Of a stretch of 64,000 bases of DNA, positions 51,054-61,842 are shown piece by piece. Source of the DNA: Perca fluviatilis (lineage: Eukaryota > Chordata > Actinopteri > Perciformes > Percidae); NCBI RefSeq assembly GCF_010015445.1, contig NC_053116.1, forward strand, positions 25,570,637 through 25,634,636. Direction: 5' to 3'. The notes below the pieces were generated by a model. That model searched no databases and was not told where the DNA came from. It saw nothing but the letters and a program-made list of their open reading frames with translations. A program made the position numbers and the translations under genes. Numbering within the stretch: the first letter of the stretch is position 1; each line of letters begins with the position of its first letter.

Positions 51054-51673
51054 GGTAGACTCTGTAATGCGCTTCTTACTGGTGTTCCCAAGAAGACAAT
51101 AAGACAGTTGCAACTCATTCAAAATGCTGCTGCTAGAATAGTGACCAACACCAAGAGGAGAGAGCACATTTCTCCAATCCTTAAGTCCCTGCACTGGCTT
51201 TGGGTTAAATTTAGAATTGATTTCAAGGCCCTACTTATTGCATATAAGTCTTTCAATGGTCTAGGCCCAAAATATATTGCAGATATTTACTGAGTGTGAG
51301 CCAGGTAGGTCTCTCAGATCAGCAGGGACTGGTCAATATTGGTGCCCAGAGTTCAAGTGTGGTAGAACTTCTTGTAGCCATTATGTTGCCCACTGCTGGA
51401 ATCACCTTCCGTTTGTTCCAAGACATGCGCCAACTGTAACCATTTGTAAAACTAAGTTAAAGACTGTTCTCTTTTCCAGAGCTTTTAATTGGTTTGTTTA
51501 ATAGTACTTTTAATTATTTTAATATATTTGGTTTTAACTTTGTTGTACCTTTATAAAATGTGTATGTCCTTTTATGTATCTCATTGTATATTTTTGTTGC
51601 TGTTCTGCCTGTATAGCACTTTAAATGACCTCTGTGTATGAGAAGGTGCTCTATGAATAAACTTGCCTTGCCA
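51054..51673 (+). mobile_element. 5'-truncated L2-type LINE: end of reverse transcriptase ORF and 3' UTR
   Basis: From 51054 the frame reads GRLCNALLTGVPKKTIRQL, then QLIQNAAARIVT, HISPILKSLHWL, FRIDFKALLIAYKSFNGLGP, the hallmark C-terminal end of L2-clade non-LTR reverse transcriptases. A frameshift near 51280-51295 moves the frame: the first frame stops after ADIY, and the next gives CEPGRSLRSAGTGQYW, then SHYVAHCWNHLP and LKTVLFSRAF before a stop at about 51500. The 3' UTR ends in TATAGCACTTTAAATGACC and GTGCTCTATGAATAAA, typical of L2 tails, with a TTGCC repeat at the very end. It is 5'-truncated, frameshifted and not functional. No target-site duplication is obvious. Confidence 0.85.
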
Positions 51674-52612
51674 AATGTGGCAATTTACAAAATTCTATGT
51701 TAATCTCAGGACAGCTGTTATATTGTTCATTTTCCAGTTGTTATAGTTTGAAGGACTGTTGAATAGATGGTGGAAGAACAGAATTTGAAAATAACTAGTC
51801 ATCATGATTTAGGGGCCATTATGCATTTGGCATTAATTTTTTCTTTGCATATACCCCATGCAAAATGTATTCCTCACTGGCCACCATAGTGAAAGAAACC
51901 ATTTGTAGCCAGTATGTCCAGACAGTATCTTTTGGCAGTAGCAGCTGGCTTAACTGCTCTGGTCTTTATATGTTTCCACCGTGCAAATAATCTGATTGGC
52001 CACCAGAAGAAATCACTAGGATAAACAGTGCACTAGTTACAGTCAATTTGTTAAACACAAATGCTTTTTGTGTTTTATCTCCACATCATACTCAAAATAA
52101 TACACATGCTAATAGCAGCAATTAGAACTATTAAGCTGCCGTTATTATTGTTGGTATTTATATCGTGTACGTGCTTCAGTTAGTGGTACTCCTTAAAAAA
52201 ACTTTTGATTGAAGTTTTTGACTTAACCTGTTGATGGCATTGCAGAATGCCAAATCAATCATACTAATGCAGTGCCCGTTGAAAATGTGCCTGTTTGGAA
52301 CGGGCCGATTGCTTGGCCTGTGGTGTTGCTGCTTGTAGAATTCATCAAAACCAAATTGTACCCCAAAATTACTTACAGAAGGACCCCAAACCACTTCATA
52401 TGTAACTCCCCTGTATAGCATACTACTAACTTACTGATTTACCTGACAGAGAACGTTGCGGATTCAGAATGTAATCACAAAATATCACAATGACAATATG
52501 GAGTAACCAGACATTAGCATCATGGACTCATGGCAGTGCGCTACCCACCCGGCTCGTTATGAGAGCCAATCAGCACCTATATCTGCGTTAATCAACCACC
52601 AGAACCGGACTC

Positions 52613-52624
52613 TGTGTGTGTGTG

Positions 52625-52676
<52 letters not shown>
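52613..52676. repeat. (TG)n microsatellite
   Basis: 64 nt of TG with one TGCG interruption. Confidence 0.97.
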
Positions 52677-52679
<3 letters not shown>

Positions 52680-52680
52680 A

Positions 52681-52728
52681 GAGAGAGAGAGAGAGAGCGA
52701 TAGAGAAAGAGAGAAAGAAAGAGAGAGG
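52681..52728. repeat. (GA)n microsatellite adjoining the TG tract
   Basis: GA repeats degrading into GAAA units, directly following the TG tract across a GCGCA junction. Confidence 0.93.
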
Positions 52729-52849
52729 GTGTTGTGTTGTCTTGTGTCGGATCGTTAACGAATTTAACATTTCAGCAGAGGTGTTCATTTCCATACAGGT
52801 TTAGTGGCTTGACAGTTAACAGTTTTTAGTTTGAAAGTGGGGTTTTGTT

Positions 52850-53940
52850 TGTTTTGTTATTAGTTTGCAGTAGATTATTTACATTGCACCAGCGTGAATT
52901 CTGATGAAAGGTGCTGTGTCTGCCCGGTTCTCGCATTGCACAGCGCTGTGAAGGAATAATCTCCGAGATTACTTTATATTCTGCCTCTGTTTAGAAGTGG
53001 TGAATGGAGGCTACAGCTCACAGTAACTTTATACTATATATTGTCTGGCTTTTGTTTGATATTTTGTGTTGGCAAATGGCTTCTTGTTGAGTTTCCTCTT
53101 AGCGAAAAAATAGACACGGAAAAGCTTAGCGCCTTTTTTTCGCCAACCTTATTCCACACAACAGTCGCAATGTTCCTTTCAGCTATCCGCCCGTGCTCCC
53201 GGAAAGTGAAGAAAAGTAAGTTTGGTATATCTAGCAATCATGTAGCTAACGTTGGAAGCAGGAAAAGAGTCAAAGGTGGTAACACGTTCTCTTAATACAT
53301 CCATGAGTAACACCACCACCAGCATAAAACAAAAACGATCTCCGTTCTCACGACCATTTTAGCACCGTTTCAGAACTAATCTCCCTCCATACAAACACAC
53401 CTGAAAACAAATATCACAGACCATTCACTACACTGGACATACGCATGCTGGTGTAAACACGGTGTAAGGCTGATAACGCTGGACATGGGAATTGTTGCAA
53501 ATTGCTCAAATAATAGCTTGTCTCTTCCACATGTAGGCAGCAGTAGCATTATAAAATGCAGAATTCAACTGCACAACAGCTGCTAGCATTAACAACAAGG
53601 TCAGTAACGGCTGTAATTCGTTATCCATGTGGAATTAACCACCGGTAGTCAAGGCTGATGTTGTTTGTTTGCATCTGGAAGAGTCACATGACAAATAAGG
53701 GAATGACTGATAAGACCCAATCAGGAAGGTGAACATGGGTAACTGCGTTTCCGGTCTCTGTTTCTGCCTGTCCAGACTAAAACCCAAACCTGGAATTTTC
53801 AAACTAAAACGGGTTCAGCCGCATTTTCAAAGATGTCCGTTTTAAGAGTTCTAAAACGTAAGAGTAATGTGGACGTTAGGCGTAAACGTAGTAAAAGTTA
53901 TAAAACAAAAACGTGGATGTAGCTTAACAAAGAGTGTATT
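52850..53940. other. Atypical block, possible decayed DNA transposon
   Basis: About 1.1 kb without dinucleotide tracts. It ends in a stretch rich in AAAACG/AAACC phrases (TTCAAACTAAAACGGGTTC, GAGTTCTAAAACGTAAGAG), which reads like the terminal part of some fish DNA transposons. I could not find paired ends. An 84-codon open frame inside (53041-53295) has no recognisable domain. Confidence 0.25.
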
Positions 53941-54393
53941 ATGAACACTAGGATGTGTTTACTCTTTCCTCAACACACACCACACCATTCACCTCTGTCC
54001 TACTGATGACCTAACATCTAAGCTCTAAGTCTTCCCTGTAAACACAGAGGCTATACCAGTACAAAAAGACCATTGACAGACTTAAGACCGGCTAAAACTA
54101 AGTGGATACCGTACTTTGAGTGTACAGAAGACAGAGGAGCTGTGGGAGGTGTTTGATAATTTATCCGCATAACTGTTTTTACTGTAATTATGTAACGGTT
54201 CTAGTATGTGTATAATTTGCCTCAGATCAAACTCATATCTCCAATGAATTCTGCTGCATACAAATACACTCGCACCCCTAAGCAGGAAATCCACGATCAG
54301 GCCTTGTTTATTTATCTGCTGGAGAAATCTCATCAGCAAGTCACTTGGCGTGGCTTTGGCATAGCTTTTGGCTATGTAGTTGGCCTTCTTAAG

Positions 54394-54442
<49 letters not shown>
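54394..54442. repeat. (CAT)n trinucleotide repeat
   Basis: Sixteen CAT units in tandem; the poly-His and poly-Met open frames here are translations of it. Confidence 0.98.
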
Positions 54443-54587
54443 GTCTGTAGGGCCTGACCTTGGTATAAACCCTTGAAGCCCTAAAGAAAGCCCCTGCTTG
54501 TCCAAGCACTGACCCATATTTACATGCACTTAGCCTCCAAGTCACTAGAGACTTTTCACTTCTATGTTTGGGCCCGCGCCCAAACTC

Positions 54588-54590
<3 letters not shown>

Positions 54591-54630
<40 letters not shown>

Positions 54631-54635
54631 TGTGT
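54591..54635. repeat. (TG)n microsatellite
   Basis: 45 nt of TG with one GAG interruption near the end. Confidence 0.97.
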
Positions 54636-55559
54636 AATAAAAAATGCAGAAAGCTACAGGATGGATTTGCAGGGGGGTGCCTGACCAACTAACACACACA
54701 ACTATAGATACAAAACAAATGCACTCTCTGAAGCAAAACCTAGCTTTCTCAAAATGTATTTTCCTGTCTCCTCATTTCCCTCTGTCATGCACTCTGTCTA
54801 ACTGCGGTCCACATCCAGTCTTGTTGTTTAAGCCAGCTTGTCCTTTCTGTACATATATTGGATTTGAAGAAAGAGGGAGAGTGGAGGAATGAAAAGCTAC
54901 CAAAACCCCTCTGTTTATGTTGAAATATGCAAAGGGTGTAAATATTTAGCCGGACCTCGATAAACGATATGCAATTTACTCGCCAGTTGTCCGTCGTCAC
55001 GTGACAATATCGCAGTGGCTGCTGTCCAGAAAAGCCCCTGATGCGATGAGAGATCTCCCTCTCTGTATTTCCGTGTCCTTTTCTACCTACCTGAAGGAAT
55101 TCCTGGTTTGAATTAGGGATTCATATTGGCACTAGACAGAGGGACAGACAGTGTGGTCTGGTGTATGTTTCTAAATACACAAATGTAGTTTGCGAGGGAA
55201 AAGGGAGATATGAAACATATGACATTGCTGGACTGAAAAGCCAATATCAGATTTATGTAGTGCATAAATGTAAACATTCATATATGCATAGGCTGTGCAG
55301 GCATCTCTTTCAGCTGATGTATGTGAAATGAAAAGTATCCATGGCATGACCTTTGATTCAATCTATATGCCCTCAAGTCAAGACCCTAAATCTTACTCCC
55401 ATAACCCCCTGCTTGCTCAGAGTTAATATGTGTCATGGGAAGAAGAGGAGATAATTAGAAATACGGCAATATTATTTTTCTTCCTGCTACCACGTATCGA
55501 TAAACTGCAACCTTTATCAAAATGAAGAGGAAGGACGTGATATATCATTATCTGAAAGG

Positions 55560-55830
55560 CATGCCACAGCAGCTGTCGATGCTGTGTAGGCAATCCTCTT
55601 AGGCCAAAAGGTAGGGTTATTTATTGGGCCTCGACCCTGCGGCTGTCACAACATCTGCTTGCGGAAGATCTATCGGCACACCCTTATTCACTTATGATTA
55701 TTACTGATCATCTGCCCAAATGACTTATCAATAAAGCGAAGGCCATGCAGATAATTTATCTGTATGGTTCTGTCGATATCAAGTTCAGAGTCAACGGCCC
55801 TAAAAGGATAAAGGGCCTCGGACGTCAGGT
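55560..55830. promoter_or_regulatory. Candidate conserved non-coding element
   Basis: Unique stretch with TTATTTATTGGGCCTCG, ATGATTATTACTGATCATC, GACTTATCAATAAAGCG and GATAATTTATCTG: homeodomain- and GATA-like words in a repeat-free context. Confidence 0.2.
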
Positions 55831-58304
55831 GATGGATGGTCGTACAAGGCCCCCATGAAAATATGACCCTTTTAATAAATTTGCAGAATCCTGCTCTCTT
55901 CCTCCTCCCTCCACCTCCTTTTGGATTCCTCTTACTCTCTTTTTCATGAAAGTGAGCTTCTTTCCCAAGGTTTGTTTGCTGACTAAGTGCAAACCTCACC
56001 TTGTAACATTACTTTCTTACAGAGAAATTACTTCAAACACTGCAACTGTCAGATGTATGAATACAAATATCTAATCTGCTCCTTTGTACCAATCATGTGT
56101 GGCACCTAAACCACACATGTCTATGCAAGACTTCTGAATCATCCAGGACATTGAAATGATGAGACAAGCCTGTCCTGAGTATATGCAAACCCTGGCAGGA
56201 TATTTCACTATGGCATTTTCTTCATAAATCAAACAAAGAATCTTAGGACACACGGGGTCAATGCTCGTTCTGTAAATAACAGCCATTTTGTATTTGACAA
56301 GTGGCCATGACTTTTCAGAGTCGCACAATAGTTCTGAGTGTTTGCCTTCCAAATCTAACCTTTGTGCGCTAAGCTCTATCTCACCAACAGTTCTCAGTTC
56401 CGTCACAGGCCGCGCCCTGCATAGACCCATCTGGATGTAGGGTTGGTTAACACTGTTAGCTTTAGCGTGGTGTGATATGTGTCAAGCTAATCTGATCTCT
56501 TTCTTTCAGACAATGGCATCTCATGCATTCCTTTGGCATCAGTTTCTTTTGCTTTTACCAATTAACTATATCATTTTCTCACGTATAACTTCACAGAAAA
56601 GTGGAGATGGAGATAAGGAACCAAACAGTGATTATATTCATAATTACCTTCTCTATCAACTAAGACAGAGAAAGAGAGGGAGCAAAAGAGAGAAAGTTTC
56701 CTATCAGCCCTCCCCTTGATGTTTGCTTTGGCCAAAGCACCTCAAGTCTTCCGCTTATTAAAGTCATTATGAATATGTTTTATCTGATGGATACCCAGTT
56801 TCCTGGTATTTAGCAGTGCAGATATCTACCCTGTTTCTTACTCTCCTGCCTTAGTGTCCCCACCTCCCTACTTAAGCTCAGTGAGCAACCTCATTGTTGA
56901 GGCATGTTTTTAAGAAGTCGTAGCTCTGGTCTTGTTTTGGGTCAGCTGTCAAGGCCCCTATCTCTGGGAAGTCCTGAAATAGCCCCATTTTACACCCTTT
57001 TAAAGAACAAGCCAGAGAAACGACTTGGAACTACAACCAGGCACCATCTGACTTAATGCTAAAAAGCAGACTGAATCAGACGTGTATCCTTAGTCAAACA
57101 GTCTCTGGCAGGAACGCGTAAAAGGTTTGTTATCAGGGAGTTCAAATGATAGCAAGAGACCTCAGAGAAAAACACTGGAGACTTGATATCCCTATTTATT
57201 CTTCTCCTTTTTTGGAGCAGTCGTGCTGTTTCATTGATTGTTAAGTGTTCCGATCAGATTTGGCAGTATCTTGGAGTCAGAGGAGTCACATCCATTTGTT
57301 TAGATCATGTCTGACATGATGGTTGGGTCCTATTTTAAAGTCTCCAGCAATGAGAAACAGAGCCTCCCCTTTCATTTTTTCTTTTTCTTTCTTGCTCTCT
57401 GACACAAATACACTTTCTCTGCAGTTTATTATTTAACACGGCCCACAGTGAAAGACCGCTTCCTCTCCCATCTATACGTCAAAAAGATCAATAACCCGTC
57501 CAGGGCTCTGCCACCACAATGAAATCCTGTCAATGTGCCAAAAAGCAGCAAAAGGTCCCAATAAATGCGTAGCAAAACTTTCAATTTGTGGCTTTCTTGG
57601 TGTGGCTCTTGCAGCCAATGGGTTGTCAGTCAGGGCCCTGGTTCAAAAAGCCCTGAGGTTTGTTTGCTGCTGGTTCTTTTTGGAAACTTGTGGCTTTGTG
57701 ACATCCGCAGCCATCCATTGGGCTGTGTTGCTCTATTGCCTCATATTATCCAGAGTTGTGGAGAATTGTTTTTGGCAACAGAATGCTAACATTTTCCTAC
57801 GGCTCAAACCTCCAAGTGGGGCCCTCTTCTTCTCCTCGCGTCTGAGGATGATGATGAGCAAGCTTTGTAAGGTCCTATTCTAGTTGCTATTGGTGTGACT
57901 AGAAGTCATGATGTGTGGGTCAGTCTATGAAGGTTTGACTTGAGTTGTACATGCAAAACCACCATATGCGCCCTATACAGAAACCCCTCATGGGGCATTT
58001 CTTCAGTTTTTTCAAGTTAAATGAGTTCTGGAAATAAACTGAGAGGTATTTCACTCCATCATGTCTTTTAGGCTGTGACAGGTCTTGTAAAAACAATGAG
58101 GCAGTCCACTCACAGAGTGTCTCTCCCCACGTCGTGTTTTCTTTGTCCGCTTGGTCATCATAGCATGTCAATACGAATGGTGCTAAAGTGGTGTTGAAAA
58201 ACTCCTGACTCTGTCCAATAACAAAAGCTGTGCTATGAAACACTAATAATGGTGGGGTTTTCCATCCCGCCTAGTGTGAAAGCACACACCACAGACACGG
58301 TGAG

Positions 58305-58306
<2 letters not shown>

Positions 58307-58366
<60 letters not shown>
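58307..58366. repeat. (AC)n microsatellite, first of a pair
   Basis: 60 nt of pure AC, separated by CACAAACC from a second tract. Confidence 0.98.
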
Positions 58367-58367
<1 letters not shown>

Positions 58368-58371
58368 ACAA

Positions 58372-58374
<3 letters not shown>

Positions 58375-58428
<54 letters not shown>
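58375..58428. repeat. (CA)n microsatellite, second of a pair
   Basis: 54 nt of pure CA. Confidence 0.98.
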
Positions 58429-58429
<1 letters not shown>

Positions 58430-58908
58430 TTACGCACACCCTTAATGAGGGTCTGGACAGCTCTTGGTGGAAGGATTCTGCAGGTGGCTGCACTTTCATC
58501 AAGCCACGACTAGATTTGTTTATGTTTGAGGTCATATGGGCCAGAGAGAGAAGTTTGTGTGCCCAGACACACTTACACACACTTTCTAATTACCCTCGCT
58601 TCAGTGTTTTCTCTTTTCCATAAGACATATTGACATGTCAGCATTCAGCAGGGTAGATACAGAACAAATGGACAATTTTACCTCTCTCTGTGTAGTGGAA
58701 AATCTATCCCTCTCAACATAGGCCAGTCTCTATTTGGACCTGTCTCACCAACCAAGAGTAAAAGTCACTTTGAGATGACGGTGACACGTGCAATAAATCA
58801 TAGCACCGCCAGTCAGTGGCCAATCACATTTTCCTTCCCTAATTAATAGCTTATTTATTTGCTTGACGGGGTCCTGCTGCAAGGCTAGGCTATTCTGTGT
58901 GTTTGTCT

Positions 58909-58909
<1 letters not shown>

Positions 58910-58967
<58 letters not shown>
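58910..58967. repeat. (GT)n microsatellite
   Basis: 58 nt of pure GT, in opposite sense to the CA pair about 480 nt upstream. Confidence 0.98.
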
Positions 58968-58970
<3 letters not shown>

Positions 58971-59520
58971 CAAGTGTTGAAAGAGCATCTCAACCTGCCT
59001 TTGTGTTACAGTTATTGTCATCATTACACAAGCCCTTGCTTTTCACCCCTGGAAACCCTGTTCACTACGATCTTTTAACAAAAAACAAACAAAAAGATAA
59101 CCTTGTTGGGTAACTTTTGAACAGGCAAACAATTTGGATTACAATTACATAGAGTTCAAAGCCAGGAAGCTTTATAATTAGCATTTTCCTGACAGTCGGC
59201 TCAGTATTTCTGGGCCCAAAACTGAGGTTTGGATGATAGAAAGCATGCACTGTCCCGACCCCCCACCTGAAGCTGAAAGACATTAAGGCATCAGCAAAAA
59301 CCACTCATGTCTGTTTGCATGTCTTCTACAGTTTTAGGTTACTCTTGCACAATTTGATACACACACATATTTACACTTGGCATGTAGCTGAACAGAGCAG
59401 GGGGAAAGTCCAGAAATTGTCCTATAGTTGTTGAACGCCTGGTAGCATTTTAGACGACGCAGCCAAGCTGTTGGTTTTGTAAACTGTTGCAGCTGGTCTC
59501 GTGCATTACAAGAAAGGGGA

Positions 59521-59524
<4 letters not shown>

Positions 59525-59567
<43 letters not shown>
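59525..59567. repeat. (CT)n microsatellite
   Basis: 43 nt of pure CT. Confidence 0.98.
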
Positions 59568-59570
<3 letters not shown>

Positions 59571-61310
59571 CACTATCTACATCGCCATGTTTAAAGTTGC
59601 AAGCACATTTTTACTACTAGCAGATACATTAACTTAATTTGTCTTTCTTTCTACTAAATAGTCATCCCGAAATACTTTACCACACAGTAATACCTTTGAA
59701 AATAAATAAATGTTTATGTGGTCAGTTTTAGGCAAAATAGACATTTTGTAATCGGTCTCTTTTGTTTGTTCAAGCCAGCACTTCCTACTCTGTGGCTATT
59801 TATTTATTTTTTTAAAAAGCACAACCATTTATCTCGCTCTGAGAAATACATACACATACGCATCCTCACAAGATGCTGCATAGAGTCCAGAGTTCTATCT
59901 ACTGATAAATAAACTCTGCAGCAACTAATCAGCAATTTTAAACATAATTTGCAAATAGATGAAAGGTTCCTGCACACTTTTAATCACTTGTATTCACTTA
60001 CTCTTTGGTCTCTTTACTGTCAGGAGTTTCTCATCCCTATGAACCTGATATAAACCTAAAATGCACAAATGTGAATTTAGAGTCATGAACATACGCTACA
60101 ATGTAATATAAAGTTTAAAGAGTTTTATAAAAACAGAAAAAGCTGACCAAACTCCTTCGCTTTTGTTCATTCATTATTGACACACGATCAGATTTTGATG
60201 AAACTTACTGCCACTCTATTTGCACATCTTTAAAACAAAGGTGCTACAGTTACAAATCAAAAAGATGTGACAAATTTGAAGGGCCATGAGGGACACGGCA
60301 TCTTTTCTGGGGGATGAGATGTTGTTGTGTTGTTTGAAACTGATTTTAGGAACAGGATGCTTCTGTAAAGGTTTAGATGATGTGTAAGTAGTCCGAGAAC
60401 ACTGTTGTAAGTATCTGTGGTGTAATTGCTCCCATTTGCTGAGGCTGAGAAACAGATCCCTTGACAGCTTAATGTAGGAAACCACCCCGTATGGCACACC
60501 AGTTCACATATGGCCCATCTGGTTCACTGTCGAGTTAGAGGAGAGAAAGAAGAATTGAGAGTGAACTTCTATGTGCTACTATGATTTCAGATAACTGTTT
60601 TTCTATTATACTGTGGAATAAATAGCCTTACGGAGAAACATATGGACACTTTTATCTAGTGGCACGTGAGGGCTCATACGCACAATTCATAATAACCTCC
60701 TGTAAATTGAGGCCTTGTGTAGAAAGGTGCATAAAAGAACTTGTTGTATGTCAGAATTGATAGAATGGCTCCACAGTTTCCATGGCAGATTCCACGGCAG
60801 ATAAATGTCTCTTTCCCAATCACGGTGGGCTAGGCTGGTTTAGGAAATAACAAACTTTAATATGTCAGCTCTAATGTAAAGGCAGCCAGTCTTGTCACAA
60901 CACCCACACAACACACCTACTGTGAAAGGGCAGATGGGGAGGATAGGGAGCAGGAAAAGGGAGGTTCAGATATGCCGTGTGTCTGTGCTTGAGGAAGTTT
61001 TATAGGCCTAATTTCACTTAAACTTAGTAAAGTACCACACTGATCCCCCACCCCACCTGAAACTGCTCTGAAAACAGTCTGCATCTCTTCTTTGATCCTC
61101 AGTTGCCATCAATGGGCTTCAGAAAGGCAGAGAAAGAGACAGACAGACGGAGAGAGACTCTGGGTTGCCATTATATGTGAAATGCCCCCTCATTGCAGCA
61201 CAGCAGCCCCATCTCTTCATCATTCCCCCACTTCCTTCATTTCCTCTGGCAGACACTGGGAGCATTCTACCCATCTGCCCCCAGTAAATATTGCTTGAAG
61301 GCTTAATTAT

Positions 61311-61313
<3 letters not shown>

Positions 61314-61396
<83 letters not shown>
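61314..61396. repeat. (CA)n microsatellite upstream of the 51-nt exon
   Basis: 83 nt of pure CA about 400 nt upstream of the exon; partner of the GT tract at 61475-61521. Confidence 0.98.
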
Positions 61397-61401
<5 letters not shown>

Positions 61402-61472
61402 GACACAGTCTCAGCGAAATTTCCTGCAACGCTGAAGCGGAGAATTAATGTCAAATCTGTGGGGCATTCATT

Positions 61473-61474
<2 letters not shown>

Positions 61475-61521
<47 letters not shown>
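61475..61521. repeat. (TG)n microsatellite upstream of the 51-nt exon
   Basis: 47 nt of pure TG, ending 270 nt before the exon and 78 nt after the CA tract. Confidence 0.98.
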
Positions 61522-61523
<2 letters not shown>

Positions 61524-61769
61524 TGTTATGTTTGCTTCTGTGTGTGTTTTTGTGACCTCTCAGTCCATTATTATATCCCTCTGGTCACATTTCTAACCCA
61601 GAGGGTCTGCGTGATGAACTGCGAACACCCTTTGCTTGTGTCATACATAAAAATAGATTTTCTTCTCAATCCAATCAAATGTTGTTGCCTCCCTTTTTTA
61701 TTTTTTATTCATGAGTTGTGGATATCGCTGTGGGTTTTTGGTACCATTAAACACTTTACCAATGTATAT

Positions 61770-61794
61770 ATATTTGTTTGTGTTTTCTTAGCAG
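61770..61794 (+). promoter_or_regulatory. prdm16: Tandem NAGNAG 3' splice site before the 51-nt exon
   Basis: A T-rich tract (TTTGTTTGTGTTTTCT) runs into TAGCAG at 61789-61794. The first AG ends at 61791 and gives exon CAGATGATG (Gln included, matching mammalian PRDM16). The second AG ends at 61794 and gives ATGATG (Gln lost, frame kept). Both are bona fide YAG acceptors. Confidence 0.8.
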
Positions 61795-61842
61795 ATGATG
61801 AATGACCATGATGAAGCCTCCCCTGAAAGCTGCATCAAAAAG
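61792..61842 (+). CDS. prdm16: prdm16 51-nt coding exon: continuation of PR domain
   Basis: Phase-0 exon of exactly 17 codons, QMMNDHDEASPESCIKK, preceded by a TTTGTGTTTTCTTAG acceptor and followed by AAG|GTAGGA. In mammalian PRDM16 the PR domain reads GWE then QILTDVEVSPQEGCITK (from memory); the fish peptide has the same length and shares Q1, D5, E12, C14, I15 and K17. It therefore joins in frame to FGWE at the end of the exon at 23884. The exon is too short for ORF-based finders. The acceptor is a tandem TAGCAG, so use of the second AG would drop the first Gln codon. The remainder of the PR domain is beyond the window. Confidence 0.9.

Larger units (their letters stand above)
23885..61791 (+). 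other. prdm16: prdm16 intron between the 464-nt and 51-nt exons (about 37.9 kb)
   Basis: Bounded by GAG|GTAGGA and TTCTTAG|CAG, joining two phase-0 exon ends. 23885-29241 is mostly unique sequence with GA-rich patches. 29242-29509 is a MITE. 33648-44253 holds CA tracts, G-rich patches and a nested transposon block (37180-38900). 44254-51000 is mostly unique with pyrimidine-rich stretches. 51054-51673 is an L2-type LINE end. 52600-61521 is rich in CA/GT/CT tracts. No further exon is supported inside, although an alternative exon of under 60 nt could be missed by eye. Confidence 0.85.

Noticed and set aside
53041..53295. 84-codon open frame in an atypical block
   Set aside because: No recognised domain and no transcript evidence; likely chance within decayed repeat.
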